Source: JAFGJQ01 sp964586145
GTDB taxonomy: Bacteria > Planctomycetota > Phycisphaerae > UBA1845
Assembly (NCBI GenBank): GCA_964586145.1
Contig: CAZPHH010000096.1
Coordinates: forward strand, 1-17,481
Length of the DNA: 17,481 bases
Direction of reading: 5' to 3'
Part shown: positions 1 to 6,613 of the stretch, in pieces
How the letters are laid out: each line of letters opens with the position of its first letter
Position numbering within the stretch: the first letter of the stretch is position 1
Translations under genes and position numbers: made by a program
Notes under the pieces: generated by a model
Seen by the model: the letters and a program-made list of their open reading frames with translations, nothing else
The model's database searches: none
Told to the model about the DNA's origin: nothing

Positions 1-139
1 GCCCCACAGGCCGACCGTTCCGCGCAACCGCCCGTGGTCCGGCCCCGGATCGCGCGTGTGCCGCACGAAATTCGTTCCTACGTGCCTGTATTATGGGACT
101 TTGCGCTGACCCGATTGGCGAGGTACACCCATTTGATTT

Positions 140-477
140 CGTGTCCTCGCCCCAGAAGAAGGAGAACTCGCTTCGCCCGGGCCCCGTGCGAAACGTGATC
201 ACGACGAACAGGTCGGCCGCGGCGGTCCGACGGGATCGGCGCCCACGAACTCGTCGCCGCCGAGTTCCGGATACACCCGCCGCTGGTACACGTTTGCCCT
301 GCGTAGTCGAGTCCCGTCGGTCCATAGGGACAGCTTCTCAGGCAAGGTGGTCTTGTCGTTGTCGTTGACATCGCTGCCCCCGCTGCAACCACCGCCCCCT
401 GCCGTGCAGCCCAACTTCGCCACAACCGTCAGCGCCAGGACAACCCCCTTCGCTCGCGCCAGACCTGAACCCCCCAT
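140..477 (-). pseudogene. Remnant of a secreted glycoside hydrolase (GH5/cellulase-like), N-terminal fragments only
   Basis: An ATG at 477 is preceded by GGAG at a suitable distance and opens a lipoprotein-like N-terminus (hydrophobic segment at residues 10-24, then Gly/Cys-rich). It is followed by the segment LRRANVYQRRVYPELGGDEF and then VGADPVGPP. This frame soon stops at 199-201. Two bases after the codons for GPP (220-222), a second frame (217-140) encodes ADLFVVITFRTGPGRSEF and then SFFWGEDT. From memory, both segments resemble consecutive blocks of one family of cellulase-like (GH5-type) proteins, where roughly 50 residues normally separate them. The simplest reading is an internal deletion that also shifted the frame, plus loss of everything downstream of 140. 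The family call is moderately confident; the break is visible directly. A short intact lipoprotein of 92 residues (199-477) is the alternative. Confidence 0.5.
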
Positions 478-667
478 CGAATGACTCCGCAAACGGAATC
501 TGCCAAGCCTGCCCGCACCCACCCCAGCGTACCGCGCTGTTTCCGGCCCACGCAACGTCGACGGCCGCGTTTGGGCCCGATCGTCGATTCGTTCGCCGGC
601 GCAGTCCTGGACGCTCATCTGTAGACAATTTGACACCGACAGCCAAACACATGCCCATCCGCGTGCG

Positions 668-673
668 TATAAT
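668..673 (+). promoter_or_regulatory. Candidate -10 element upstream of the four-CxxC protein gene
   Basis: A perfect TATAAT lies 89 bases before the ATG at 763. There is no recognisable -35 at 16-18 bases, but a perfect TTGACA occurs at 630-635, a spacing of 32, which is too long for a standard sigma-70 promoter. The 285-base gap 478-762 between the remnant on the minus strand and this gene holds nothing else that I can recognise. Confidence 0.4.
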
Positions 674-762
674 CCAGTGGAGGGCCTGGACGGCGTGTTC
701 GTGCCCTCCCGGCGTTGGAGACTCCCTGACGTGTATGGCGCACTACGAAGCGAGGGATTCGC

Positions 763-1536
763 ATGGCCGCCCGCACTTCCATCTCGGATGGTGCGTCCGT
801 CATTCGCGCCTGTGTGGCACGGCGCGAATACGCAGAGGCCGTGCGCCGCTTCGAAATCTTCGCCCGCGCCCTGCGTCCGCGGGATCGGTCCGACGTAGCC
901 GCGGACCTTGCCCAGCACGGCGGCATGGAGGCCGGGCAGGCGCTGGCCAAGGCCTTCGCCCGGGCCCCCTGCTACCTCTGCAAAGAAGGCCGCATGACGT
1001 GTGACGTCTGCGGCGGCGCCTCCACCTTCGCCGCCAACGGCCGGTTCTGCGAAACGTGCAACGGCGCCGGCCATTCGCCCTGCCTGTTCTGCGGCGGGTC
1101 CGGCTTCCTGCCGATGGAGAACATTCCGCGGTCGATTGTCCCGCCAGCCGCTCGGATGCGGCTCGAATGGACCGCCCGCCTGCTGCGGCAGGTGGTCCGA
1201 GACGTGTCCGCCCTCAGCCGGGAGGGCGCACCTTCCTCGCCTCTTCGCGATTGGATTCGACTGTTCCACGCCACGGAGCGGATTCAATCCATCCTGGAAG
1301 ACACCGGCCCTGTCCTGGCAACCCGTGAAGGAGGCGGCGAGGAGCACGCCCGATCCGTCACGCTTGCGGACGAGTGCAACCGGCTGACCCGCAAATGCCG
1401 GCGCGTCCTGGCCGCCGGAATCCTGAAGGTTTGCCGCGCCAAGGCGAAGACGGAGGAACCCGGCTCCCAACGCCGCATCATGTGGGAACGCCAGTCCGAC
1501 TTCTACGAACCCCTGGCCCGCCCGGCCGTCTCCTGA
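763..1536 (+). CDS. Uncharacterised protein with four CxxC motifs (DnaJ-type cysteine-rich zinc-finger-like)
   Basis: The predicted protein has 257 residues. The ATG at 763 is preceded by GAGGGA about seven bases upstream. CxxC pairs occur at residues 70-73, 80-83, 96-99 and 107-110; three of them continue as CGG, CNGAG or CGGSG. This is close to the CxxCxGxG spacing of the DnaJ zinc-finger domain, so two zinc ions held by four pairs is a reasonable inference. There is no J domain and no signal peptide or membrane segment. The N-terminal 65 residues look helical, and the C-terminal 140 residues are charged and helical with no family I recognise. It stands alone on the plus strand, convergent with coaC. 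The DnaJ-type gene at 8348-9322 lacks the zinc finger, but no functional link is shown. A role in protein folding or redox chemistry is possible, not established. Confidence 0.8.
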   Translation: MAARTSISDGASVIRACVARREYAEAVRRFEIFARALRPRDRSDVAADLAQHGGMEAGQALAKAFARAPCYLCKEGRMTCDVCGGASTFAANGRFCETCNGAGHSPCLFCGGSGFLPMENIPRSIVPPAARMRLEWTARLLRQVVRDVSALSREGAPSSPLRDWIRLFHATERIQSILEDTGPVLATREGGGEEHARSVTLADECNRLTRKCRRVLAAGILKVCRAKAKTEEPGSQRRIMWERQSDFYEPLARPAVS

Positions 1537-1555
1537 ACGCGTTTTTGGGGGAATA

Positions 1556-1572
1556 GCCGGCGGGGAGCCGGC
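1556..1572. terminator. Weak hairpin between convergent genes
   Basis: Two copies of GCCGGC separated by five bases form a GC-only stem in the 82-base gap between the plus-strand gene ending at 1536 and coaC ending at 1619. There is no T-run after it on either strand, so it may only be a GC-rich dyad or a Rho-assisted stop. Confidence 0.25.
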
Positions 1573-1618
1573 GCCACACGCTTGGCCACGCCGGCGTGTT
1601 CCGGATTGCGGCGTCGGA

Positions 1619-2236
1619 TCACGATGGTGCCTTTGGTGCGGCACTGCGAAGCGCGGATTCGATATGGTCGAGCAGGGAATCGGGCTCGGACATTCGGCCG
1701 ACCCCCGCCGCGCGGCAGGCCATCCAGCCTTCTTCCGGGCCGACAAGCGTATACCCGGCCTCGCGCAGGCGAGTCACGTTGGCCTGGACGAAGGGGTTGG
1801 CCCACATGCGGGAGTTCATCGAGGGGGCCACGATCACGGGCGTGCCCCCCTGCCCGGCGGTCGGCCCGATGGAGGCCAGCAGCGTGCTGCACAAGTCGTC
1901 GGCCAGGCCCTGGGCCGTTTTGGCGATGAGGTTTGCCGTGGCCGGGGCCACGACCACCACGTCGGCCCGTTCGGTCAGGTGGATGTGCTGGGCGTCGAAG
2001 TCCGATTCGGCGACCCACAGGCTGGTGAGCACACGGCGGCCGGAGAGGGATTGAAACGTGGCCGGTCCCACGAAGCGGGTGGCGGCGTCGGTCATGGCCA
2101 CGGTCACGCCGGCGCCGCGCTGGACCAGTCGCGAGACGAGCGTGCAGGTCTTGTAGGCCGCGATCCCGCCGCTGACGATGACCAGCACTTCGTACCCGCG
2201 GAGCGGTTCCGGCGGCGCGTCAGACGTCGAATTCAT
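1619..2236 (-). CDS. coaC: Phosphopantothenoylcysteine decarboxylase (stand-alone CoaC)
   Basis: This is an FMN-dependent decarboxylase that converts 4'-phosphopantothenoylcysteine to 4'-phosphopantetheine in coenzyme A synthesis. The 205-residue protein has the flavoprotein motif GGIAAYK (23-29), the catalytic His in QHIHL (H84), the APATANLIAK block (97-106), PSMNSRMW (138-145) and the substrate clamp MACRAAGVGRM, whose Cys174 matches the active-site Cys of the family. The usual ACG of the clamp is ACR here. In most bacteria this domain is fused to the CoaB synthetase (dfp); here the protein ends right after the decarboxylase, so CoaB must be encoded elsewhere. The ATG at 2236 overlaps the end of rpoZ by 17 bases. 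It is the last gene of the yicC-gmk-rpoZ-coaC group. Confidence 0.93.
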   Translation of the reverse strand: MNSTSDAPPEPLRGYEVLVIVSGGIAAYKTCTLVSRLVQRGAGVTVAMTDAATRFVGPATFQSLSGRRVLTSLWVAESDFDAQHIHLTERADVVVVAPATANLIAKTAQGLADDLCSTLLASIGPTAGQGGTPVIVAPSMNSRMWANPFVQANVTRLREAGYTLVGPEEGWMACRAAGVGRMSEPDSLLDHIESALRSAAPKAPS

Positions 2237-2453
2237 CTTCGTCGGCCTCGGCCTTCTCGTCCGCCAGGACGGGCTCGATCTTGCCTTCCATAATCTCCTT
2301 GACCACCACCTCCATATCGGTCAGGCCGCGGGTCTCGACCATGGGGCGGGCCCCCTGCATCAGCTCGACCAACCGGCGCTGGATGAGGGCCGTCAGCTTG
2401 AAGCGGCCGCCGATCTTGCGGATGATGTCGTCATTCTTGAGGATCTCGATCAT
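2220..2453 (-). CDS. rpoZ: DNA-directed RNA polymerase omega subunit
   Basis: The 77-residue product matches the small omega subunit, which helps assemble RNA polymerase around beta-prime. The conserved N-terminal block is visible: DDIIRKIGGRFKLTALIQRR (8-27), corresponding to the family pattern of a short helix, an Arg-Phe and a helix rich in Leu and Arg. The C-terminal part continues as a second helix and ends in an acidic tail (ADEKAEADEDEFDV). The family position directly after gmk supports the call. Its ATG shares the ATGA overlap with the gmk stop codon, which suggests translational coupling. The sequence is divergent from the enterobacterial protein, but length and context fit well. 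Confidence 0.9.
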   Translation of the reverse strand: MIEILKNDDIIRKIGGRFKLTALIQRRLVELMQGARPMVETRGLTDMEVVVKEIMEGKIEPVLADEKAEADEDEFDV

Positions 2454-3049
2454 TCGGTTTCCATCTCCCTGCGGACGATCTCCAGAATCTCCTCGACGGT
2501 GTCGTCCAGCACGTCGTTGATGACGAAGTACGTGTACATGCCGCTGTCGCGGGCAAAGGCAATCTCGCCGTCGGCCTTCGCCAGCCGGCGTTTCATGATT
2601 TCCTCGGACTCCGTCCGCCGGCCCGCCAGGCGGGCCTTGAGCGACTCCATGTCGGGCGGCAGGACGAAGATGCGCACCGACTCGGGCATCCGCCGGGCCA
2701 CCTGCAGTCCGCCCTGCACCTCGATCTCCATGATGACGTGGTGGCCGGCCTCGACGGCCTGACGCACCGGACCGGCCGGCGTGCCGTAGCGGTGGCCCAC
2801 GTATTCGGCCGTCTCCAGGAAGTCGCCCGCCTGCTCGCGACGGTCGAACTCCTCCGGGCGGATGAACTCGTACGCCGATCCGTCCGCCTCATCGCCGCGC
2901 GGGGGCCGGGTTGTCGCCGACACGCTCCAGACGGCGCCGGGCAGCCGGTTGAGCAGTTCGTTGCAGATCGAGGTCTTGCCGGTGCCCGACGGGCCGCTGA
3001 TCACGATGACCTTCCCCTTTTGCGGTCCGCCGGACCCGTTACTCGACAT
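2450..3049 (-). CDS. gmk: Guanylate kinase
   Basis: This is the cytoplasmic kinase that phosphorylates GMP to GDP with ATP. The 199-residue protein is typical in length. The P-loop GPSGTGKTS is at 19-27, and the GMP-binding region follows with SVSATTRPPRGDE and the AEYVGHRYGT segment. The block HVIMEIEVQGGLQVA is the conserved strand with the Asp/Glu and Gln of the family (commonly LEIDVQG). The Arg-rich lid RLAGRRTESEEIMKRRL is intact. The start at 3049 overlaps the yicC stop by 11 bases, and its stop overlaps rpoZ by four, so the three genes are almost certainly one transcript. A slightly later start is possible because the first 11 residues are not conserved. Confidence 0.96.
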   Translation of the reverse strand: MSSNGSGGPQKGKVIVISGPSGTGKTSICNELLNRLPGAVWSVSATTRPPRGDEADGSAYEFIRPEEFDRREQAGDFLETAEYVGHRYGTPAGPVRQAVEAGHHVIMEIEVQGGLQVARRMPESVRIFVLPPDMESLKARLAGRRTESEEIMKRRLAKADGEIAFARDSGMYTYFVINDVLDDTVEEILEIVRREMETE

Positions 3050-3923
3050 TCTGTACCTGCTCCTTCAGTCGGTCGACCAGGCTCTTGATGTCCACCACGT
3101 GCCGGGTGATCTCGGCGTCGTTGCTCTTGCTGCCGATGGTGTTGGTCTCCCGCAGGATTTCCTGGGCGAGGAAGTCGAGCTTGCGTCCCGCCGGCTCCGG
3201 CGAATCGCAGGCCCGGACGAACTGCTCGAGGTGGCAGTTCAGCCGGGCGATTTCCTCGTTGATGTCGCACCGGTCAGCGAACAGGGCCACTTCGCGGACC
3301 AGCGAGTCTTCCTGCAGGGTCAGCTCGGCCGAGCGCAGCAGATTGTTCACCCGCTCCTGCAGCTTGACGCGGTACTCGTCCACCACAACCGGGGCCCGCT
3401 CCGAAATGACCTGAAGGTGCTCGCGGATGGCCCGGCACTGCCCCAGCAGGTCGGTATGCACCGACTCGCCCTCGCGCCGCCGCATGGCAACCAACTCGTC
3501 CAGGGCCTGGTTCGTCAGGGCTGCGATGGTTTCCCATGCCGCGTCCTTTGTCGAGTCATCCAGTGCGGGCGCCTGGCAGACGCCCGGCAGGGCCGCCAGC
3601 GTGGCCAAGTCCACCACCACCTGCACGCCCGGAGGCGGCGTCACGTGCTGGACCTGCTCCAGGTAGCTCTGCAGGGCAGCGCGGTTCATGGGAACCGCTG
3701 CATCCGGACTCTCGTCCCGGACCCGCAGCAGATACGTCAGACTGCCCCGGTTCACCCGCGTCCGCAGCAGCTTGTCCACTTCCGCTTCGAGGAACTGGAA
3801 CGGCTCCGGCAGGCGAATGGCGGCCTTGAGGTAGCGGTTGTTCAGGCTCCGCAGCTCGAGCGACCAGGAAACTCCGTCGCACGACTGCTGGGCCAGGCCG
3901 TAGCCCGTCATCGATCGAATCAT
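3039..3923 (-). CDS. yicC: YicC/YloC family endoribonuclease
   Basis: The 294-residue product begins with the hallmark MIRSMTGYG and ends with the GSKSNDAEITRHVVDIKS block and EQVQNVE, which are the conserved N- and C-terminal signatures of the YicC family. Members are hexameric, metal-dependent endoribonucleases that act on RNA, including some small RNAs; older annotations call them stress-induced proteins. Length is normal for the family and no truncation is seen. An AGGTGG sequence lies about ten bases before the ATG. It precedes gmk with an 11-base overlap, the common yicC-gmk pairing. The 135 bases between this gene and secG hold no recognised gene and no clear promoter or terminator. 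Confidence 0.95.
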   Translation of the reverse strand: MIRSMTGYGLAQQSCDGVSWSLELRSLNNRYLKAAIRLPEPFQFLEAEVDKLLRTRVNRGSLTYLLRVRDESPDAAVPMNRAALQSYLEQVQHVTPPPGVQVVVDLATLAALPGVCQAPALDDSTKDAAWETIAALTNQALDELVAMRRREGESVHTDLLGQCRAIREHLQVISERAPVVVDEYRVKLQERVNNLLRSAELTLQEDSLVREVALFADRCDINEEIARLNCHLEQFVRACDSPEPAGRKLDFLAQEILRETNTIGSKSNDAEITRHVVDIKSLVDRLKEQVQNVE

Positions 3924-4058
3924 GCGTCAGACCACCTGATGTTGTACGAATCCCGGACCGCAGACTACGAGCCGATCGGAGCGTCACACGCCCGGCCGGC
4001 GGAGATCGCGATGGGGGCAAGACACCACAACACGACGGCGATTCCGCCCGGCTGCACC

Positions 4059-4553
4059 TTACGGCGCGGGTTCTTCGGTTGCCGGGTCTGCAGGAGGTGT
4101 CTCTTCCTCTTCCGCTTCCGGCGAGTCGGGCGCCTCGGTCGGCGTCTCATCGCTCTCGGTCACGGACGACTCCTCGCCATCCGTGTCGGTCGGCTGATCC
4201 GAGTCGGCTTCATCCTCGGATTCAGGCAGAGTCATCCCTTCCGGCATCACCGGAGCGCCGACGGGCCTGCTGATCGTCGTGGCCTTCGCCGGTTCCGTGG
4301 GGGGCGCGAAGACCCAGTTGCCGACAACGACGAGCATCAGAAACACCAAGGCCAGGGCAACGGTGATGACGGTGAAGACGTCGCCGGTCTTGGCGCCAAA
4401 CGCACCGCCGCCGCCGCCGGTACCGCCGAACGCGCCCGCCAGCCCGCCGCCACGCCCCTTCTGCAGCAGAACGACCCCGATGAGCAGAAGGCAGACCACA
4501 AACAGGACCACCAGCAGAACGCCCTGCAGGAGACTGTACGCCAGTAGATTCAT
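4059..4553 (-). CDS. secG: Preprotein translocase subunit SecG with long acidic C-terminal tail
   Basis: SecG is the small membrane subunit of the SecYEG channel for protein export. The product has two membrane segments (about 5-30 and 57-82). They are joined by the diagnostic loop LLQKGRGGGLAGAFGG and a Gly-rich stretch. This core of about 85 residues is the normal SecG. It is followed by about 80 residues rich in Glu, Asp, Thr and Pro with no predicted fold, so the total of 164 is much longer than the usual 70-130. The ATG at 4553 follows tpiA by 94 bases, a gap that contains a hairpin. The tail is likely disordered; its role is unknown. Confidence 0.93.
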   Translation of the reverse strand: MNLLAYSLLQGVLLVVLFVVCLLLIGVVLLQKGRGGGLAGAFGGTGGGGGAFGAKTGDVFTVITVALALVFLMLVVVGNWVFAPPTEPAKATTISRPVGAPVMPEGMTLPESEDEADSDQPTDTDGEESSVTESDETPTEAPDSPEAEEEETPPADPATEEPAP

Positions 4554-4591
4554 AACCGACAGCTCTCAGCGTATAAGGTTATCTTTTCCAG

Positions 4592-4618
4592 GGGGTTACC
4601 CGCTTGCGGGTACGCCCC
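4592..4618 (-). other. Hairpin in the leader between tpiA and secG
   Basis: An inner stem of six perfect pairs (TACCCG at 4597-4602 with CGGGTA at 4607-4612, loop of four) is flanked by GGGG at 4592-4595 and CCCC at 4615-4618, which can extend it across a small internal loop. It ends 38 bases before the secG start. There is no T-run after it on the minus strand, so it is not a typical intrinsic terminator. It could reduce or process the tpiA-secG transcript. Confidence 0.35.
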
Positions 4619-4647
4619 GAATCCAACATTTCACATCCGCGCGGTCA

Positions 4648-5409
4648 CTACGATACCGAGTCCGCGGCGGCCGCTATGATAGCCAGAAAGTCCGCCGCCA
4701 CCAAGCACGCCCCGCCCACCAGGGCCCCATCGATGTCCGGGCACGCCATCAGGCCGGCCGCGTTGCTCGGCTTGACGCTCCCGCCGTACTGGATCCGCAT
4801 GGCTGCCGCCGCGTCCGCCCCGAACACCTTCGCCAGTCGCGGCCGGATGAAGGCATGCACGTCCTGGGCCTGCTCTGGCGAAGCGGTCCGGCCAGTGCCG
4901 ATCGCCCAAACCGGCTCATAGGCGATCGTGAGGCGTGCGGGGGGGATGTCGTTGGCAAGAACCTCGTCCAGATGCCTGGCCACGACAGCCTCTGTCCGTC
5001 CGGCCTCCCGCTCTTCCAGCGTCTCGCCCACGCAGTAGATGACGTCCAGGCCGGCTTGCAGAGCTGCCCGGACCTTCTTGTGCAGCAGTTCGCCGGTCTC
5101 CCCGAAAACCTGCCGCCGCTCGCTATGTCCGATAATCACGTGGGTGCAGCCCGCGTCCGCAAGCATCGGGGCGGACACTTCCCCCGTAAACGCCCCTTTC
5201 GGCTCGAAGTAGCAGTTTTGCCCCCCCAACTTGACGTGCGATTCCTTGATCGCCTCTGCCACGGTCGTAAGGGCCGTAAACGGCGGGCAGAGGGCCACGT
5301 CCACCCGGTTTTTTCCACGCAGGCCGTTCCACACGGCTTTGGCCAGGGCTCGGGCCTCGGCCAGCGTGTTGTGCATCTTCCAGTTACCGGCGACAAAGGG
5401 TTTTCTCAT
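4648..5409 (-). CDS. tpiA: Triosephosphate isomerase
   Basis: This glycolytic enzyme interconverts dihydroxyacetone phosphate and glyceraldehyde 3-phosphate. The 253-residue protein has the complete active site: NWKMH with Lys11, GHSERR with the catalytic His95, and AYEPVWAIGTGRTAS with the catalytic Glu165 at the start of the mobile loop. The phosphate-binding QYGGSVKPSN and the final VGGACL are present. Length is normal for the family. The ATG at 5409 is preceded by GAGAG, and the pheA stop is only 18 bases upstream, so tpiA is probably cotranscribed with pheA. Secreted or membrane features are absent, as expected for a cytosolic enzyme. Confidence 0.98.
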   Translation of the reverse strand: MRKPFVAGNWKMHNTLAEARALAKAVWNGLRGKNRVDVALCPPFTALTTVAEAIKESHVKLGGQNCYFEPKGAFTGEVSAPMLADAGCTHVIIGHSERRQVFGETGELLHKKVRAALQAGLDVIYCVGETLEEREAGRTEAVVARHLDEVLANDIPPARLTIAYEPVWAIGTGRTASPEQAQDVHAFIRPRLAKVFGADAAAAMRIQYGGSVKPSNAAGLMACPDIDGALVGGACLVAADFLAIIAAAADSVS

Positions 5410-5427
5410 CGTAGCAACTCTCGTGGT

Positions 5428-6513
5428 CTAAAGGACTTCATCCGCCCTGGGAAACGATCCAAGCACTCGCAGTTCGCTGCACAGGGGCCGGGTCTTCTCG
5501 ATGGCCTCCGCGACCACGGGGTCGGACGCGTGCCCCTCCACATCGATGTAGAAGGCGTATTCCCACTTCTTCACGCGGCTGGGCCGCGATTCGATGTAGG
5601 TCATGTTCACCCGGGCCTGCCGAAACACGTCCAGGACATCCACCAGGGCCCCCGGGCGATCCGCCGCGCGGAACACCAGCGAGGTCTTGTCTCGCCCGGT
5701 GGGCTGGGCCGGCGAGTGCCCGATGACCAGAAACCGGGTCGTGTTCTGCGGATCGTCCTCGATCCGATCGTAGATCTTCCCCAGGCCGAATAACTCGGCG
5801 GCCAGTTCGTTGCCGATGGCTGCCGCCCCCTCTTCGGAGGCCGCCTGCCGGACCGCGGCGCTGGTGCTGGCCACGCCGATGGTCTTGTCCATCAGGCCAC
5901 AGTCGGTCAGAAACCGCAGGCACTGCGGGAACACCTCCGGCTTGGAGTAGACCCGGCGAACCTCCTCCAGCTTCAGGTTGCCCAGGAGGTGGTGATGGAC
6001 GGCCAGGTAAATTTCCGCACACACCTTCACGTCGTGCCGGGCGAACGCGTCCAGCGAGTCCACCACCCCCCCGCCGGAGGTGTTCTCGATCGGCACGACG
6101 GCCAGATCCACGTGCTCGCGCTCCACCTCGTCGAACAGGGCTTCAATATGGCGGAGAGGCTCGTATTCGACGGTTCCCCCGAATTTCCGGGTGGCGGCCA
6201 CGTGGGAGTAACTGCCGGGCGGCCCGAGATACGCGATCCGGGGCGGTTTCTCCAAGGAGAACGAGCCGCTCATCAACTCCCGATAAATCGCCAGCAGGGT
6301 GCGGTCGGCCAGGGGGCCCGTATTGCCGGCCTTCACCCGGTCCAGCACCTCCCGCTCGCGGTCGGGGCGATACGTGGCGATGCCCGCCTGCGCCTTCAGA
6401 CGACCGATGTCCCGCACCAGCCCAGCCCGTTGGTTGAGCAGGCGTACGATCTGCTCGTCCAGGGCATCGATCTGCCGCCGGACGTCATCCAGTTGCCCGT
6501 TCGGTTCCGTCAC
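5428..6513 (-). CDS. pheA: Bifunctional chorismate mutase/prephenate dehydratase (P-protein)
   Basis: This enzyme converts chorismate to prephenate and then phenylpyruvate for phenylalanine synthesis. From the GTG at 6513 the product has 361 residues. An AroQ-type chorismate mutase lies at about 7-90, starting LDDVRRQIDALDEQIVRLLN. The dehydratase domain spans about 92-265, with IAYLGPPGSYSH, the VPIENTSGGGV block and the catalytic TRF at 259-261. An ACT domain at about 275-355 carries the GAL and ESRP motifs that bind phenylalanine for feedback inhibition. The frame is open further upstream to a TTG at 6633, but that extension has no homology I recognise and contains a promoter-like sequence, so I prefer the GTG. 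The Shine-Dalgarno match before it is weak. tpiA follows after 18 bases. Confidence 0.95.
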   Translation of the reverse strand: MTEPNGQLDDVRRQIDALDEQIVRLLNQRAGLVRDIGRLKAQAGIATYRPDREREVLDRVKAGNTGPLADRTLLAIYRELMSGSFSLEKPPRIAYLGPPGSYSHVAATRKFGGTVEYEPLRHIEALFDEVEREHVDLAVVPIENTSGGGVVDSLDAFARHDVKVCAEIYLAVHHHLLGNLKLEEVRRVYSKPEVFPQCLRFLTDCGLMDKTIGVASTSAAVRQAASEEGAAAIGNELAAELFGLGKIYDRIEDDPQNTTRFLVIGHSPAQPTGRDKTSLVFRAADRPGALVDVLDVFRQARVNMTYIESRPSRVKKWEYAFYIDVEGHASDPVVAEAIEKTRPLCSELRVLGSFPRADEVL

Positions 6514-6556
6514 GAAGCGCCCCGCTACCGCTCCCGCCGCCGGTTGCGAACCGCTC

Positions 6557-6585
6557 TTTGTACGGCCGTGACCGGCCTCTGTCAA
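6557..6585 (-). promoter_or_regulatory. Promoter for pheA, with a dyad in its spacer
   Basis: On the minus strand a perfect TTGACA (6580-6585) is followed, after 17 bases, by TACAAA (6557-6562), four of six matches to the -10 consensus. The predicted transcript start, near 6550, lies about 37 bases before the GTG at 6513. The spacer contains GGCCG and CGGCC separated by four bases, a perfect inverted repeat that could bind a regulator. It supports the shorter pheA start. Confidence 0.6.
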
Positions 6586-6613
6586 TCGCAGGGCGTGGCG
6601 TCTGAGCCCGCGG

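Noticed and set aside
1..198. Open plus-strand frame from the window start to a TGA at 196-198
   Set aside because: It could be the tail of an upstream gene, but it runs antisense to the GH5-like remnant, its last third is Arg-rich shadow sequence, and no family is recognisable.
199..1746. Minus-strand open frame of about 515 codons
   Set aside because: Most of it is antisense to the four-CxxC gene and to spacer sequence; only the last 92 codons (from the ATG at 477) show protein-like features.
2862..4547. Plus-strand open frame of about 560 codons
   Set aside because: Antisense shadow of gmk, yicC and secG in GC-rich DNA; the sequence lacks any domain while the opposite strand has three clear genes.
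4279..5793. Plus-strand open frame of about 500 codons
   Set aside because: Antisense to secG, tpiA and the end of pheA, all strongly supported.
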